64,000 nt of DNA from Nostoc sp. 'Lobaria pulmonaria (5183) cyanobiont' (GCF_002949795.1 NZ_CP026692.1:3704545-3768544), one strand, 5' to 3'; shown: positions 8,066 to 17,317, numbered from the stretch's first letter. Notes: generated by a model from the sequence alone, not told the origin. Made by a program: numbers and translations.

Positions 8066-9667
8066 TTATTTTTCTGGCGGTAAATCTACACTATAAATAG
8101 TCTTCCCTACCAAGTTACGCAGTGTTACTGTCATCACTTTTGTATTTCCATCAATTTTAACTCCTCCAAAGAATTGCAAACCTTCACTTGGCGGTCGATT
8201 TGCTTTTGTATCTGGAGGAAGGCTTTGAAATACCAGTTGTGGCCCAAAGGTATTTTCCAATTGGTTAGGCCCAAATGTACCAGAGTTAAGCGGCCCGGCG
8301 ACGAACTCCCAAAAAGGCTTGAAGTCGGTAAATTGTGCTTTAGCGGGGTTGTAATAGTGGGCTGCTGCGTAATGTACATCAGCAGTTAACCAAACAACAT
8401 TCTGGATATTTTTGTTTTTGATAAATCGTAGTAAATCGGCAAGTTCTAGTTCTCTTCCTAATGGTGGGCCATCTCCATTCGCCCAAGCTTCAAAATCTGT
8501 GCTACCGTCTGGAACTATCAGCCCCAAAGGCATATCACTAGCAATTACTTTCCATGTTGCTTTTGATGACAGCAATTGCCTTTTCAACCATTGCACTTGT
8601 TTTCTGCTTAAAAAATCTGTTTCTTTACTTGGTACCGGCTGATTATTGGGACTATTTGGCCCCCGGTAGGTGCGCTCATCTAGCATGAAAATGTCTAATA
8701 ATGGGCCATAGTTGAAAGAGCGATAAATTTTCGCCTTATCTGGATTATTGCTTTCATATCCAATAGGCAGATATTCTAAAAATGCTTGTCTTGCCCTTTC
8801 AGCTAACAAGTTAACATCCTTAACTGTATAACGGTCATCATTGAGGATAATTTGCCCAGGATACCAATTGTTTCTGGTTTCGTGGTCGTCCCACTGTGCC
8901 AATATGGGAACTTCAGCATTGAAACGCTTGATGTTATTATCCAGCAAATTGTAAATATAGTTGCCACGAAATTCTGTGAGAGTCTCTGCTACTTTGGATT
9001 TTTCTAGTGTAGTGATGTTTTTCCAAATAGTGCCGTCGTCTAAAGTCACTTCTGATTGAATGGGGCCATCGGCATATATATTATCGCCCGAATGGATAAA
9101 AAAGTCGGGATGAAGTTGGCGCATAGTTTCGTAAATTTTCATCCCACCAAAATCAGGATTAATTCCCCATCCTTGACCGGCGGTGTCGCCACCCCAAACA
9201 AAGAATACATCTCGTCCAGATTTGGGGGGAGTTCGGAAAGTGCCTTTGACAGGAGCGCTGTAAGTGCGTTGATAATCTAAATCTTGGAAAATCACCCGAT
9301 AAAATAATTTTTGGTCTGGTGGTAAATTCTTCAGATAAAGTCGTGCTGTAAAGTCGCTATTTTTTAAAGCATTAGGCCCGACAACGCGCTGCACATTGCG
9401 AAAAGATTCGCTGGTAGAATATTCTACGATCATTTTGGTGGGGCGATCGCTCCGACTCCAGATGACAATGCTATCGTTAGATATATCACCGCTAGCTACA
9501 CCATAAGGTATGCCAGGACGCATTTTATCAGAGGTAATGATTGCAGGTGCTTTGCCAAAAACTGGTGATTTAGCTACAAGATTTGTGGAAATAATTCCAC
9601 CGGCTGTGATAGCTGAATGTAGCAAAAACTGACGCCGATTTAGCTTCAATGGGTGATGAGATTCCAT
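8066..9667 (-). CDS. phoD: PhoD-type alkaline phosphatase/phosphodiesterase, Tat-exported
   Basis: A 533-residue PhoD-family metallophosphatase. The N-terminus carries a twin-arginine motif (KLNRRQFLL) and a hydrophobic stretch, so it should be exported folded by the Tat system. The N-terminal domain is the Ig-like PhoD_N region (PYGVASGDISNDSIVIWSR). The catalytic domain contains FVWGGDTAGQGWG, FIHSGDNIYADG, AQWDDHETRNNW and VWLTADVHYA, giving the Asp, Asn and His metal ligands of the family. It cleaves phosphate mono- and diesters outside the cytoplasm to supply phosphate. I chose the ATG at 9667, which places the twin-Arg motif about ten residues in; a longer TTG/ATG start adds only a few residues. 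A candidate Pho box lies upstream. Confidence 0.9.
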   Translation of the reverse strand: MESHHPLKLNRRQFLLHSAITAGGIISTNLVAKSPVFGKAPAIITSDKMRPGIPYGVASGDISNDSIVIWSRSDRPTKMIVEYSTSESFRNVQRVVGPNALKNSDFTARLYLKNLPPDQKLFYRVIFQDLDYQRTYSAPVKGTFRTPPKSGRDVFFVWGGDTAGQGWGINPDFGGMKIYETMRQLHPDFFIHSGDNIYADGPIQSEVTLDDGTIWKNITTLEKSKVAETLTEFRGNYIYNLLDNNIKRFNAEVPILAQWDDHETRNNWYPGQIILNDDRYTVKDVNLLAERARQAFLEYLPIGYESNNPDKAKIYRSFNYGPLLDIFMLDERTYRGPNSPNNQPVPSKETDFLSRKQVQWLKRQLLSSKATWKVIASDMPLGLIVPDGSTDFEAWANGDGPPLGRELELADLLRFIKNKNIQNVVWLTADVHYAAAHYYNPAKAQFTDFKPFWEFVAGPLNSGTFGPNQLENTFGPQLVFQSLPPDTKANRPPSEGLQFFGGVKIDGNTKVMTVTLRNLVGKTIYSVDLPPEK

Positions 9668-9735
9668 ACTAAATAATAGCAACCTTAAACTAAAGTATTA
9701 CAGGATAAGTGTTTACCACACGTTGTTATGTCAAC

Positions 9736-9765
9736 AAGTAAAGATTGAGTTATCTAAGGGTTAAT
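9736..9765 (-). promoter_or_regulatory. candidate Pho box (three 8-bp repeats) upstream of phoD
   Basis: Read towards phoD the minus strand holds ATTAACCC, GATAACTC and CTTTACTT, each separated by 3 bases, about 70 bases before the ATG. Cyanobacterial Pho boxes are 8-bp repeats like CTTAACCT with 3-bp spacers (known). Units one and three match at 6 of 8 positions and unit two at 4 of 8. Control by the SphR/PhoB regulator under phosphate limitation is inferred. Confidence 0.45.
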
Positions 9766-9834
9766 AAAATATATTTAGTTTGATGTAATCAGAATGGTAG
9801 TGTTAATTAGGAACTAGTGTGAGCAAATTTATCC

Positions 9835-10737
9835 ATGACTGCTGCTGTCTTTTTAGAAAACGTCTACAAGTTTTACAACAATGTACCTGTAGTCAATGAC
9901 CTGTCATTCCAAATTGAAGCGGGGGAGATATTTGCTCTACTTGGCCCGAACGGTGCGGGTAAATCAACCACAATTCGGATGCTGACTACACTCACCAAAC
10001 CGTCCCAAGGACGGATAGAAGTAGGTGGGTATGATGTTACTAGCCAAGCAACATTGGCAAAACAGAGTATTGGTGTAGTCTTACAACAAGTCAGTGTGGA
10101 TAACGATTTAACCGTCTGGGAAAATATGGAACTGCACGGGAGACTACATCATATTAGTAACCCGCAGCGACAAAAATTGATAAATCAATGGCTAGAGTAT
10201 GTTGAGCTAGCAGAAAAACGTGATGATTTGGTAAAAACCCTGTCTGGGGGTATGAAACGACGGTTGCAAATTGCCAGAGCTTTATTGCATCAACCGCAAA
10301 TTTTGTTTCTGGATGAACCAACGGTAGGACTAGACCCCCAAACCAGGCGACGCCTTTGGGAAATTATTCGGGATTTGAATAAACAAGGGATGACGATGCT
10401 ACTTACGACCCATTATATGGATGAAGTCGAATTTTTGTGCAATGCCTTTGGTTCTACCAAGCCAGGACGAATCGGTATTATGGATGGCGGTAAGCTGATT
10501 TCTTTAGGAACTTTACAACAGCTGCATTCTTCTCACGGTGAAGGTTTGGTGATGAAACAATTAGGTGCGTCTAATGTCGGAAGTGATAGCGTTCGTAATT
10601 GGGAATATCTGTTTTTCCCATCCTTGGAAGCAGCAAATATCTACTTGAATGAACAGCCCGATAAAACCGGAATGATGGTGCGTCCCTCTAATCTGGAAGA
10701 TATTTTTGTAGAATTAACGGGACGCCAGTTAGATTAA
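9835..10737 (+). CDS. ABC transporter ATP-binding protein (CcmA/DrrA-like)
   Basis: A 300-residue ABC ATPase. Walker A is LLGPNGAGKSTTIRML, the Q-loop is at VLQQVSVDNDLTV, the signature is KTLSGGMKRRLQIARALLH, Walker B is ILFLDEPTVGLDPQ and the switch His is in LLTTHYMDEVEF. The C-terminal 70 residues, ending PSNLEDIFVELTGRQL, are typical of the DrrA/NatA class of exporters. An ABC-2 permease gene would normally follow, but the next gene is on the opposite strand and only 2 bases away, so the membrane partner must be encoded elsewhere. The substrate is unknown. Confidence 0.88.
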   Translation: MTAAVFLENVYKFYNNVPVVNDLSFQIEAGEIFALLGPNGAGKSTTIRMLTTLTKPSQGRIEVGGYDVTSQATLAKQSIGVVLQQVSVDNDLTVWENMELHGRLHHISNPQRQKLINQWLEYVELAEKRDDLVKTLSGGMKRRLQIARALLHQPQILFLDEPTVGLDPQTRRRLWEIIRDLNKQGMTMLLTTHYMDEVEFLCNAFGSTKPGRIGIMDGGKLISLGTLQQLHSSHGEGLVMKQLGASNVGSDSVRNWEYLFFPSLEAANIYLNEQPDKTGMMVRPSNLEDIFVELTGRQLD

Positions 10738-10739
10738 CC

Positions 10740-11420
10740 TCATCCTCCTAACTGCCGCAGCATGGCTTCTACCCTTTCTACGCCATCTGAGTCATTGCGC
10801 CGTTTGTACAAGTCACGGGCTTTCTGAAGCAAGCTGTTCGCTTGTTTAGTTTGTCGTCGCTGTTTATACATCGAACCCATCAACTCATAAGTCTGGGCGT
10901 TGTTTTTATCCAAATCGATTGCTTGTTGGTATGCCCAAGTAGCAGCATTATAGTCTCCCATACGCGATTGCGTCACAGCCAATCCTAAATAGGCGTTAAC
11001 GTTGTTACGATTCAGCTGTATGGCACGACGGTAGCCTTCCTTCGCCCCACGTGTATCGCCCAAATTGGCTTTGATGTAACCCACAGCGTAGTAAAAATCA
11101 CTATTGTTAGGGTTGATAGCGATCGCCCGACGATAAGCTGTTAATGCTGCCTGGTAATTTCCCTGTTGAGCGTATAAATACCCAATACCTGAATGAATTT
11201 TAGCATTCTTGGGATCTATACTAGCTGCTTGCTGATAAACAGCGATCGCACCACCATAATCACCGGCATTCACTAACCTCCGTCCTTCCTCCAGTAATTG
11301 TTTTAACTCTGGGTTTTTGCCCTGCGCCACTAATACCTGAGCCTGAGCTACTGAAGGTATGGTGAAAGTAAAACATCCTAGTAACACCACACTAAACACG
11401 AATGATGTTGGCTTGTACAC
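10740..11420 (-). CDS. secreted or periplasmic TPR-repeat protein
   Basis: A 226-residue protein with a signal peptide (hydrophobic segment ending near SVAQAQ) and then about four to five tetratricopeptide repeats, for example AGDYGGAIAVYQQAASIDPK, QGNYQAALTAYRRAIAINPN, LGDTRGAKEGYRRAIQLNRN and MGDYNAATWAYQQAIDLDKN. The spacing is the usual 34 residues. TPR arrays scaffold protein-protein contacts and no catalytic domain is present. The gene converges on the ABC ATPase with 2 bases between stop codons, so the two transcripts must overlap in their 3' ends. The partner is unknown. Confidence 0.85.
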   Translation of the reverse strand: MYKPTSFVFSVVLLGCFTFTIPSVAQAQVLVAQGKNPELKQLLEEGRRLVNAGDYGGAIAVYQQAASIDPKNAKIHSGIGYLYAQQGNYQAALTAYRRAIAINPNNSDFYYAVGYIKANLGDTRGAKEGYRRAIQLNRNNVNAYLGLAVTQSRMGDYNAATWAYQQAIDLDKNNAQTYELMGSMYKQRRQTKQANSLLQKARDLYKRRNDSDGVERVEAMLRQLGG

Positions 11421-12069
11421 AGTAAATTTCCTGAAATTTTAGAGGACTTTTTTCTTGTACATTAAAACAAAAATATGGACTTTTGAAAACTGTATTTCTT
11501 CGTATTGATTAAGATGTTAATAGTTCATTCTCCTTTCCTTTACATTTAACCCTACATAACAGAGTTTTTACTGAAGGATGAAGTGTCAGCGATGCAGGAG
11601 CAGGTGAAGATACCATACATATAAACCAGTACAGCAAAACAACACATGTTTTAATCAGTAGTTATACGTGTTACTCAGAAAAACTCAACAGGCATCTGAC
11701 TTAATCCTAGATTCTGATGCAGCAAGCTTATAGCCTTTGACATTTATTCCTATTTTTATTTAATTTAAGAATTTGCTGACTCTGTATCCAAGTTGTCTGA
11801 CATTTTTAATCCTTGATACTACCCTTTGAGAAGTTATCATCCAGGCATTTACATCCTTTTTTGCTCATTCAAAGGTAAGATAAATTTAAACTGGAAAATG
11901 CTCAATTAATCTGTTTAGGACAATACTCAAACCCAAAGCGCAATCTAAAATTGTCTGAGAGGATGTTTATCAAACCTATATTTTGTAATAATAGTTACAA
12001 TTATTGAAGTATTTATCAAAATATTTTAATAATAAATATCAAGATATATCCCATATAGGAGGTTAATTT
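11421..12069. other. 649-base intergenic region without recognised genes
   Basis: This AT-rich stretch separates the TPR protein gene from ybjQ, which diverge. It should hold both promoters. I see no open frame of useful size, no tRNA and no strong inverted repeat. The end carries TAGGAGG at 12056-12062, a near-perfect ribosome binding site for ybjQ. Confidence 0.5.
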
Positions 12070-12396
12070 ATGATTATAACTACCACTGATGTAATTCAAG
12101 GAGCCGTGATTGAGTCATATTTAGGCGTTGTGACCGCAGAAGTAGTCTACGGCAGCAATTTCTTGCGGGATTTTTTGGCTGGAATTCGAGATATTATCGG
12201 TGGACGTACTGCTAGCTATGAGCGTCTATTTGAGCAGGGTCAACGCAAGGCACTAGAAGAATTAGAACAACGCGCACAACGTTTAGGAGCAAATGCTGTA
12301 ATCGGGATTGAAATTGATACTGGCACAATCAATCTTGACCAGTCAGGAGTTCTTTTGCTGATTACTGCCACAGGCACTGCTGTGAGGATGCGTTAG
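12070..12396 (+). CDS. ybjQ: YbjQ family (UPF0145) protein
   Basis: A 108-residue YbjQ/UPF0145 protein. The family hallmarks are visible: an N-terminal strand (MIITTTDVIQGAVIESYLGV), the GGRTASYERLFEQGQRKAL helix, and AQRLGANAVIGIEIDTGTI in the C-terminal half. Members form a small oligomeric alpha/beta fold sometimes called heavy-metal-binding, but a cellular role is not established. The start is well fixed by AGGAGG eight bases upstream. It stands alone between two AT-rich gaps, with a membrane protein gene about 340 bases downstream on the same strand. Confidence 0.88.
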   Translation: MIITTTDVIQGAVIESYLGVVTAEVVYGSNFLRDFLAGIRDIIGGRTASYERLFEQGQRKALEELEQRAQRLGANAVIGIEIDTGTINLDQSGVLLLITATGTAVRMR

Positions 12397-12733
12397 TTTT
12401 TGATAATTTTTACTTTTGACAATCATTAGAAAGTTTTAGTTAGATTAAGTCTAATTACATACATAGTTAAAGCTACTTTCTGATAGCTAGCTAATAATTT
12501 GATTTTAAGTTAAGAATTTTTATATGGAAAATTTAGAAAATAAAATATAAATAAATACTAAATTAAATTAAAATTTGTTAAATAAAGTTTGTTTTTTTAG
12601 AGCTAAAGATATACCTATTAAATCTTTCTATTGATAGAGATTAAAATAGAACATTTAGTTATTTAATTTGAAGCATAAAGATGAATATACCCGAGCAGGA
12701 ACTTTGCTGAAACAGCACTGGAGAACATAAGCG
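12397..12733. other. 337-base AT-rich gap without genes
   Basis: The stretch is very AT-rich, with runs such as AAAATATAAATAAATA. No coding frame, tRNA or hairpin with a T-tract was seen. It probably carries the promoter of the membrane protein gene at 12734. Confidence 0.4.
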
Positions 12734-13372
12734 ATGTCATACGTAAATCGGACAGGCAATGACGTTATATCTACTGATACTGTGGTAGCAGGTCGAGTAG
12801 CTGAATATCACGATCGTGTTCGCTGGGGCCCAATTATTGCTGGTTTGTTGGTTTCTTTGGCTACACAATTAATTTTGAGTTCTATCATTGCTGCGGTTGC
12901 GGCAGGCACAGTCGCGGGTTCAGGTGCACCTAGAACAATTGCCCCTAACGCTGCGGGGAATGCGGGGCTTTGGTCAACTATCGCTTTACTAATTTCCCTA
13001 TTTACTGGTGGTTGGGTTACAGCCCGTGCTTGTGGGCCGATGAACCGCAATACAGCTCTTCTTAACGGCGCAATTCTTTGGGCAACGACTTTGGCAGTTA
13101 GCTCATGGCTTTTAGCAAGCGGAGTATCTGGTGCTTTTGGTGTTGCTGCTTCTAACGCAGGGGAAGTCATAAACCAGGTACAACAGCAAGGTGGTGTTAA
13201 TGTACCACAAGCAAACATAAGTGCCCAACAAGCTCGTGAAACGGCAGCTAATATACGTTCGGGATTGTGGTGGTTTGTGTTTGGTTCTTTGTTGGGTTTA
13301 ATAGCCTCAATGATTGGAGCCGTAACTGGCGCTCGTAGTCCTCGGACTAACACTAATACTTACAATGCTTAA
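12734..13372 (+). CDS. small multi-pass membrane protein, unknown function
   Basis: A 212-residue integral membrane protein with about four hydrophobic segments: residues 32-58 (IIAGLLVSLATQLILSSIIA), 78-98 (LWSTIALLISLFTGGWVTA), 105-130 (ALLNGAILWATTLAVSSWLL) and 176-200 (GLWWFVFGSLLGLIASMIGA). Gly- and Ala-rich segments suggest tightly packed helices. A loop between segments three and four is rich in Gln, Asn and Val. It resembles cyanobacterial conserved membrane proteins and the YrzE/TIGR04086 type, but I cannot assign a function. A terminator hairpin follows 40 bases after the stop codon. Confidence 0.72.
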   Translation: MSYVNRTGNDVISTDTVVAGRVAEYHDRVRWGPIIAGLLVSLATQLILSSIIAAVAAGTVAGSGAPRTIAPNAAGNAGLWSTIALLISLFTGGWVTARACGPMNRNTALLNGAILWATTLAVSSWLLASGVSGAFGVAASNAGEVINQVQQQGGVNVPQANISAQQARETAANIRSGLWWFVFGSLLGLIASMIGAVTGARSPRTNTNTYNA

Positions 13373-13412
13373 ATAATTGTTTGAAAAATCAAATGTTATT
13401 TATTTTTAAATA

Positions 13413-13439
13413 AAAGCACCTTGAAAAAGGTGTTTTTTG
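13413..13439 (+). terminator. rho-independent terminator after the membrane protein gene
   Basis: AGCACCTT pairs with AAGGTGTT around a GAAA loop and runs into TTTTTT, with A's on the upstream side that extend the stem. It is a textbook terminator placed 40 bases after the stop codon. Confidence 0.8.
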
Positions 13440-13611
13440 TTTATTATTTAAGGTTGGCGTTTGTAGCGTCCAATTAATTCTGCTGTTGCCAAAATATTTG
13501 TCCTAGTGGATTAGGGTCATAAACCGACAATTAATACTATGCTTTGTGTTGCGAAGTACTTAAAAGGTTCTCGCTCCAATATTAGACTTTAAGCAAAATT
13601 GCTTATCTGTG

Positions 13612-13660
13612 AATATCGCGCTTCTTAAGAAACATTTCTGTTTTTTAAAAGCGCGATATT
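13612..13660. terminator. 12-bp perfect stem hairpin with following T-tract
   Basis: AATATCGCGCTT (13612-13623) is exactly complementary to 13649-13660, with a 25-base loop that is itself partly self-complementary, and TTTTTAT continues the right arm. It may end the minus-strand 86-aa gene at 13712 or an unannotated plus-strand transcript. The rest of 13440-13711 holds no gene that I can see. Confidence 0.55.
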
Positions 13661-13711
13661 TTTATAGTTATTTTGTCTAAGTAAATGCAACGAAAATTTT
13701 ACTACTGCAAA

Positions 13712-13972
13712 TCACCATTTCAGGTATGAAGCTTCAATTCCCTGTTCGCGTCGAATTTTACCATCTTTTTCAAACCAGGAAATTAGTTGCTGTGCTGTCA
13801 AATCTTCAATAGTAACGCCATACTCTTGAGCGATATGCTTCAAAAGCTTAAGTGATGAAATTGTCAATCTTGTTAAAAACTTTTCTGGGGAAGACAACAA
13901 AGCTGCGTCTACTTTTGCTGATTCTTCCAGGGTTAAAAATTGTGCTGATGGTTGCTGTGGTAATACGTCCAT
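13712..13972 (-). CDS. conserved hypothetical protein, 86 aa
   Basis: A small acidic, helical protein with no signal peptide or membrane segment. The segment TRLTISSLKLLKHIAQEYGV-TIEDLTAQQLISWFEKD suggests a helical bundle. I do not recognise a named family. It is 58 bases downstream of sufR on the same strand and may be co-transcribed with it, which would put it under SufR autoregulation. A link to Fe-S metabolism rests on position only. Confidence 0.6.
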   Translation of the reverse strand: MDVLPQQPSAQFLTLEESAKVDAALLSSPEKFLTRLTISSLKLLKHIAQEYGVTIEDLTAQQLISWFEKDGKIRREQGIEASYLKW

Positions 13973-14030
13973 AAACGCTATCTCAAACTTACTTGATTAT
14001 TAGGGAGTGGGGAGTAGTTTTCACTAATGA

Positions 14031-14714
14031 CTAATGACGAATTTGTACCAAATAGCCACAACGATGTTCGCCATTGATAATCCAGTGGGTGCGTTCTACG
14101 TTACAATCAGGTAAGACGGCTGCAAACATTTCTAATTCGTGACCACAGATGCTGGGGAAAGACTCGGCAACGTTGGAAATAGCGCAGTTATGCTCCATTA
14201 AGATAAAGCGATCGCTCTCAAAGCAGTCATTCACATCAACAGGGTGATACTCCGCCATGAAGCCTTCTGCTTTTCTCAACTCTACTAAGTTAGCCACCCG
14301 TTCCCGCAGTGAACCGCTACCCACGCGATCGCGGTACTCTAATGCTTTGCGCTCCCACTGTTTCTGTAAAATCCATTTAAATTGGTCATGTCCTACCGTT
14401 TCGGCTAAGGTGTCTAGCAGCGAAACCGCAAAATGACCGTGGCCATCACCAAAGCGATCGCTCATTGTTCGATGCAAGCGATCGCGTCCTTGATGACTCA
14501 GTTGATAAAGGTGCTGCGGCCGCCCCATCCCCGCCGCCTGCACTGATGTCGAATACAAAACTAGCTCCTCCGTCTCCAAATCCTTGAGATGGCGACGAAT
14601 AGCTTGGGGGGTAACGTCTAAAACTTCAGCTAGCTCCAAAGCCGTTGCTTTTTCGTGTTTGTGCAGATACTCAAGGATATCTTGCTTGGTTGAGGACTGG
14701 TGGGTAGTCGCCAT
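14031..14714 (-). CDS. sufR: SufR, Fe-S cluster-sensing repressor of the suf operon
   Basis: A 227-residue DeoR/ArsR-like winged-helix regulator. The N-terminal HTH spans about residues 10-55 (ILEYLHKHEKATALELAEVL, then VTPQAIRRHLKDLE). The C-terminal half has Cys at about 177, 190, 204 and 219, giving C-x12-C-x13-C-x14-C, the cluster-binding pattern described for SufR; an additional Cys lies at 164. In Synechocystis SufR with a [4Fe-4S] cluster represses sufBCDS and its own gene, and loss of the cluster relieves repression. Here it is divergent from sufB with two SufR-type palindromes between them, which strongly supports the assignment. Confidence 0.95.
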   Translation of the reverse strand: MATTHQSSTKQDILEYLHKHEKATALELAEVLDVTPQAIRRHLKDLETEELVLYSTSVQAAGMGRPQHLYQLSHQGRDRLHRTMSDRFGDGHGHFAVSLLDTLAETVGHDQFKWILQKQWERKALEYRDRVGSGSLRERVANLVELRKAEGFMAEYHPVDVNDCFESDRFILMEHNCAISNVAESFPSICGHELEMFAAVLPDCNVERTHWIINGEHRCGYLVQIRH

Positions 14715-14777
14715 CTTATGGTTGGTGCGAGGCGTTCAGCGAACGTCCCAAAAATTTCTTTGAAAATTTGACTTTGA

Positions 14778-14791
14778 CAACATTGTTGTTG
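14778..14791. promoter_or_regulatory. SufR operator 1
   Basis: CAAC-ATTGTT-GTTG matches the palindrome CAAC-N6-GTTG reported as the SufR binding site in cyanobacteria. It lies between the divergent sufR and sufB starts, nearer to sufR. Confidence 0.82.
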
Positions 14792-14822
14792 TTAATTTAG
14801 CGTAAAATGAAGATACATTAAA

Positions 14823-14836
14823 CAACATAGCTGTTG
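14823..14836. promoter_or_regulatory. SufR operator 2
   Basis: CAAC-ATAGCT-GTTG is a second exact match to CAAC-N6-GTTG, with centres 45 bases apart from the first site. Two sites suggest that both divergent promoters are controlled, or that dimers bind cooperatively. Confidence 0.82.
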
Positions 14837-14958
14837 TTTTAGTCTCCACCACTATTCTAGCAGCCGTGTAACCATTGCGTAACGTGATATGGGAATCGAC
14901 TAAAGATAAAGTCCGTCTCCCATCTTAAAAGAGTTCTGAACACGAGAGATTATTACTG

Positions 14959-16398
14959 ATGAGTGCCACTGTCAAAACCTTAGTCAACCAACCCTACAAG
15001 TACGGCTTTGTCACCGATATTGAAGCCGACACTATTCCACGTGGACTAGACGAGGACGTTGTTCGCTTGATCTCCTCTAAGAAGAACGAGCCACAGTTTA
15101 TGCTGGACTTTCGCCTCCGGGCTTATCGCCAGTGGCAAAAAATGACGGAACCAACTTGGCCGAATGTCAAGTATCCGCCAATCAACTATCAGGATATCAT
15201 TTATTACTCAGCGCCAAAACGTAAGAAAGAAAAACTAAACAGTTTGGACGAAGTTGATCCAACCCTTTTAGAAACCTTTGAAAAGTTAGGTATTTCTCTA
15301 TCTGAACAGAAGCGACTGGCAAATGTTGCCGTCGATGCGATTTTCGATAGCGTTTCTGTCGCCACTACATTTAAAGAGAAGCTAGCGGAAGATGGCGTTA
15401 TTTTCTGCTCGTTTTCGGAAGCTTTGCAAGAACACCCAGAACTAATTAAAAAATACCTGGGTAGCGTTGTTCCTATCGCTGACAACTATTTTGCTGCCTT
15501 GAACGCCGCCGTATTTAGCGATGGTTCCTTTGTCTACATTCCTAAAGGCGTGAAATGCCCAATGGAACTGTCTACCTACTTCCGCATCAACTCTGGTGAT
15601 ACGGGACAATTTGAGCGGACTTTGATTGTCGCCGAAGAAGGTAGTTATGTTTCTTACCTGGAAGGTTGCACTGCACCGATGTATGACAGCAACCAGTTGC
15701 ACGCCGCAGTTGTGGAACTCGTCGCCCTCGACAACGCCGAAATTAAATACTCCACCGTGCAAAACTGGTACGCTGGCGATGCCAACGGTAAAGGCGGTAT
15801 TTACAACTTTGTCACCAAACGCGGTTTGTGTCAGGGAGTAAATTCCAAGATTTCCTGGACTCAAGTAGAAACAGGTTCAGCAATTACTTGGAAATATCCC
15901 AGTTGTGTGTTGGTGGGTGATAACTCTGTGGGTGAATTCTACTCGGTGGCGCTGACAAATCACATGCAGCAAGCCGATACCGGCAGTAAGATGATTCACG
16001 TAGGTAAGAATACCCGCAGCACAATTATTTCTAAAGGAATCTCCGCAGGTAAATCCAGCAATAGCTACCGGGGTTTGGTGAAAGTCAACCCGACGGCAAA
16101 AGGGGCGAGAAATTATTCTCAGTGTGACTCGATGTTGATTGGGGATAATGCCCATGCAAACACTTTCCCTTATATCCAGGTGCAAAATAACACTGGCAAG
16201 GTGGAGCATGAAGCTTCTACTTCCAAGATTGGGGAAGATCAGTTATTTTACTTTGCTCAACGGGGTATTTCTTCAGAAGATGCTATTTCGATGATGATTA
16301 GCGGCTTCTGTAAGGATGTTTTCAATCAGCTACCAATGGAGTTTGCTGTGGAAGCTGATAAGTTGTTGAGTTTGAAGTTGGAAGGCAGTGTTGGATAG
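14959..16398 (+). CDS. sufB: SufB, Fe-S cluster scaffold subunit
   Basis: A 479-residue SufB of full length. The N-terminal segment ([20 protein letters not shown]) and the long beta-helix core ([40 protein letters not shown]) are typical, and the C-terminus has [20 protein letters not shown] with the conserved region before [11 protein letters not shown]. SufB with SufC and SufD forms the SufBC2D scaffold on which sulfide from SufS and iron are assembled into Fe-S clusters in the cytosol. It is the first gene of sufBCDS and lies behind two SufR operators, so it should be derepressed by iron limitation or oxidative stress. Confidence 0.97.
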   Translation: MSATVKTLVNQPYKYGFVTDIEADTIPRGLDEDVVRLISSKKNEPQFMLDFRLRAYRQWQKMTEPTWPNVKYPPINYQDIIYYSAPKRKKEKLNSLDEVDPTLLETFEKLGISLSEQKRLANVAVDAIFDSVSVATTFKEKLAEDGVIFCSFSEALQEHPELIKKYLGSVVPIADNYFAALNAAVFSDGSFVYIPKGVKCPMELSTYFRINSGDTGQFERTLIVAEEGSYVSYLEGCTAPMYDSNQLHAAVVELVALDNAEIKYSTVQNWYAGDANGKGGIYNFVTKRGLCQGVNSKISWTQVETGSAITWKYPSCVLVGDNSVGEFYSVALTNHMQQADTGSKMIHVGKNTRSTIISKGISAGKSSNSYRGLVKVNPTAKGARNYSQCDSMLIGDNAHANTFPYIQVQNNTGKVEHEASTSKIGEDQLFYFAQRGISSEDAISMMISGFCKDVFNQLPMEFAVEADKLLSLKLEGSVG

Positions 16399-16507
16399 CG
16401 CTTGTACTCAGCATAATGCTGGAAAATCGCTACGAACTGAAAAGATTAACGCTTGTAGTCAGCACTTTAGCGCTGGATAAAAGCGCTAAAGCGGCGACTA
16501 CGAACCA
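16399..16507. repeat. pair of imperfect interspersed repeats between sufB and sufC
   Basis: Two related units begin with CGCTTGTAnTCAGCA (16399 and 16450) and end with CTACGAAC (to 16437 and 16507). The second contains a small inverted repeat (AGCGCTGG...AGCGCTAAAG). They fill almost all of the 127-base gap inside the operon, so the transcript must contain them. They could act as a processing or stability hairpin. Confidence 0.6.
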
Positions 16508-16525
16508 AAAAAGAAGAGAGACAAC

Positions 16526-17317
16526 ATGATTATTGAAAATAGTGAAATTGTGCTGTCAGTAAGGGATCTGACGGCTAATGTTGATGGGACACCGATTTTG
16601 AAAGGTGTGAATCTTGAGGTGCGATCGGGTGAAATTCATGCGATTATGGGGCCAAATGGTTCTGGTAAGAGTACCTTTTCTAAGGTGTTGGCTGGGCATC
16701 CGGCGTATGAGGTGACTGGCGGTGAGGTGATTTTCCAGGGGCAAAATTTACTGGAATTGGAACCGGAAGAACGCGCCAGAAGCGGTGTATTTTTAGCCTT
16801 TCAGTATCCGTTAGAAATTCCGGGTGTGAGCAATTTAGATTTCTTGCGGGTGGCGTACAATTCTCGTCGCAAGGCGCAAGGTTTAGAGGAAATAGACGCT
16901 TTTGATTTTGACGATTTGATTGAGGAAAAGCTGGATGTGGTGAAAATGAATCCCAGTTTTCTCAGTCGGAGTTTGAATGAAGGGTTTTCTGGTGGCGAGA
17001 AGAAGCGGAATGAAATTCTGCAAATGGCGTTGCTAGAACCAAAGTTGGGAATTTTGGATGAGACTGATTCGGGTTTGGATATTGACGCGCTCAGAATTGT
17101 GGCGAATGGGGTAAATCAACTGGCAAGTCCAAAAAATGCCACAATTTTGATTACTCACTATCAACGCTTACTCGATTATATTGTGCCTGATTTTGTGCAT
17201 GTAATGGCACAAGGACAGATTATCACCAGTGGTGGTAAGGAACTGGCATTAAAATTGGAGTCTGGCGGTTATGATTGGGTGCTAGCAGAATTTGCAGCTG
17301 CTGAGGTGGGTGTGTAA
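16526..17317 (+). CDS. sufC: SufC, ABC-type ATPase of the Suf scaffold
   Basis: A 263-residue SufC. Walker A is [16 protein letters not shown], the signature is [20 protein letters not shown] and Walker B is [16 protein letters not shown], the last being characteristic of SufC rather than transport ATPases. The ATPase drives conformational change in the SufBC2D complex and is cytosolic. It follows sufB after a repeat-filled gap, and its stop codon overlaps the sufD start by one base (TAATG), which indicates translational coupling. Confidence 0.96.
   Translation: MIIENSEIVLSVRDLTANVDGTPILKGVNLEVRSGEIHAIMGPNGSGKSTFSKVLAGHPAYEVTGGEVIFQGQNLLELEPEERARSGVFLAFQYPLEIPGVSNLDFLRVAYNSRRKAQGLEEIDAFDFDDLIEEKLDVVKMNPSFLSRSLNEGFSGGEKKRNEILQMALLEPKLGILDETDSGLDIDALRIVANGVNQLASPKNATILITHYQRLLDYIVPDFVHVMAQGQIITSGGKELALKLESGGYDWVLAEFAAAEVGV

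Noticed and set aside
12808..13353. 181-codon frame antisense to the membrane protein gene
   Set aside because: The plus-strand product has clear membrane helices and a terminator; the antisense product has neither start support nor family.
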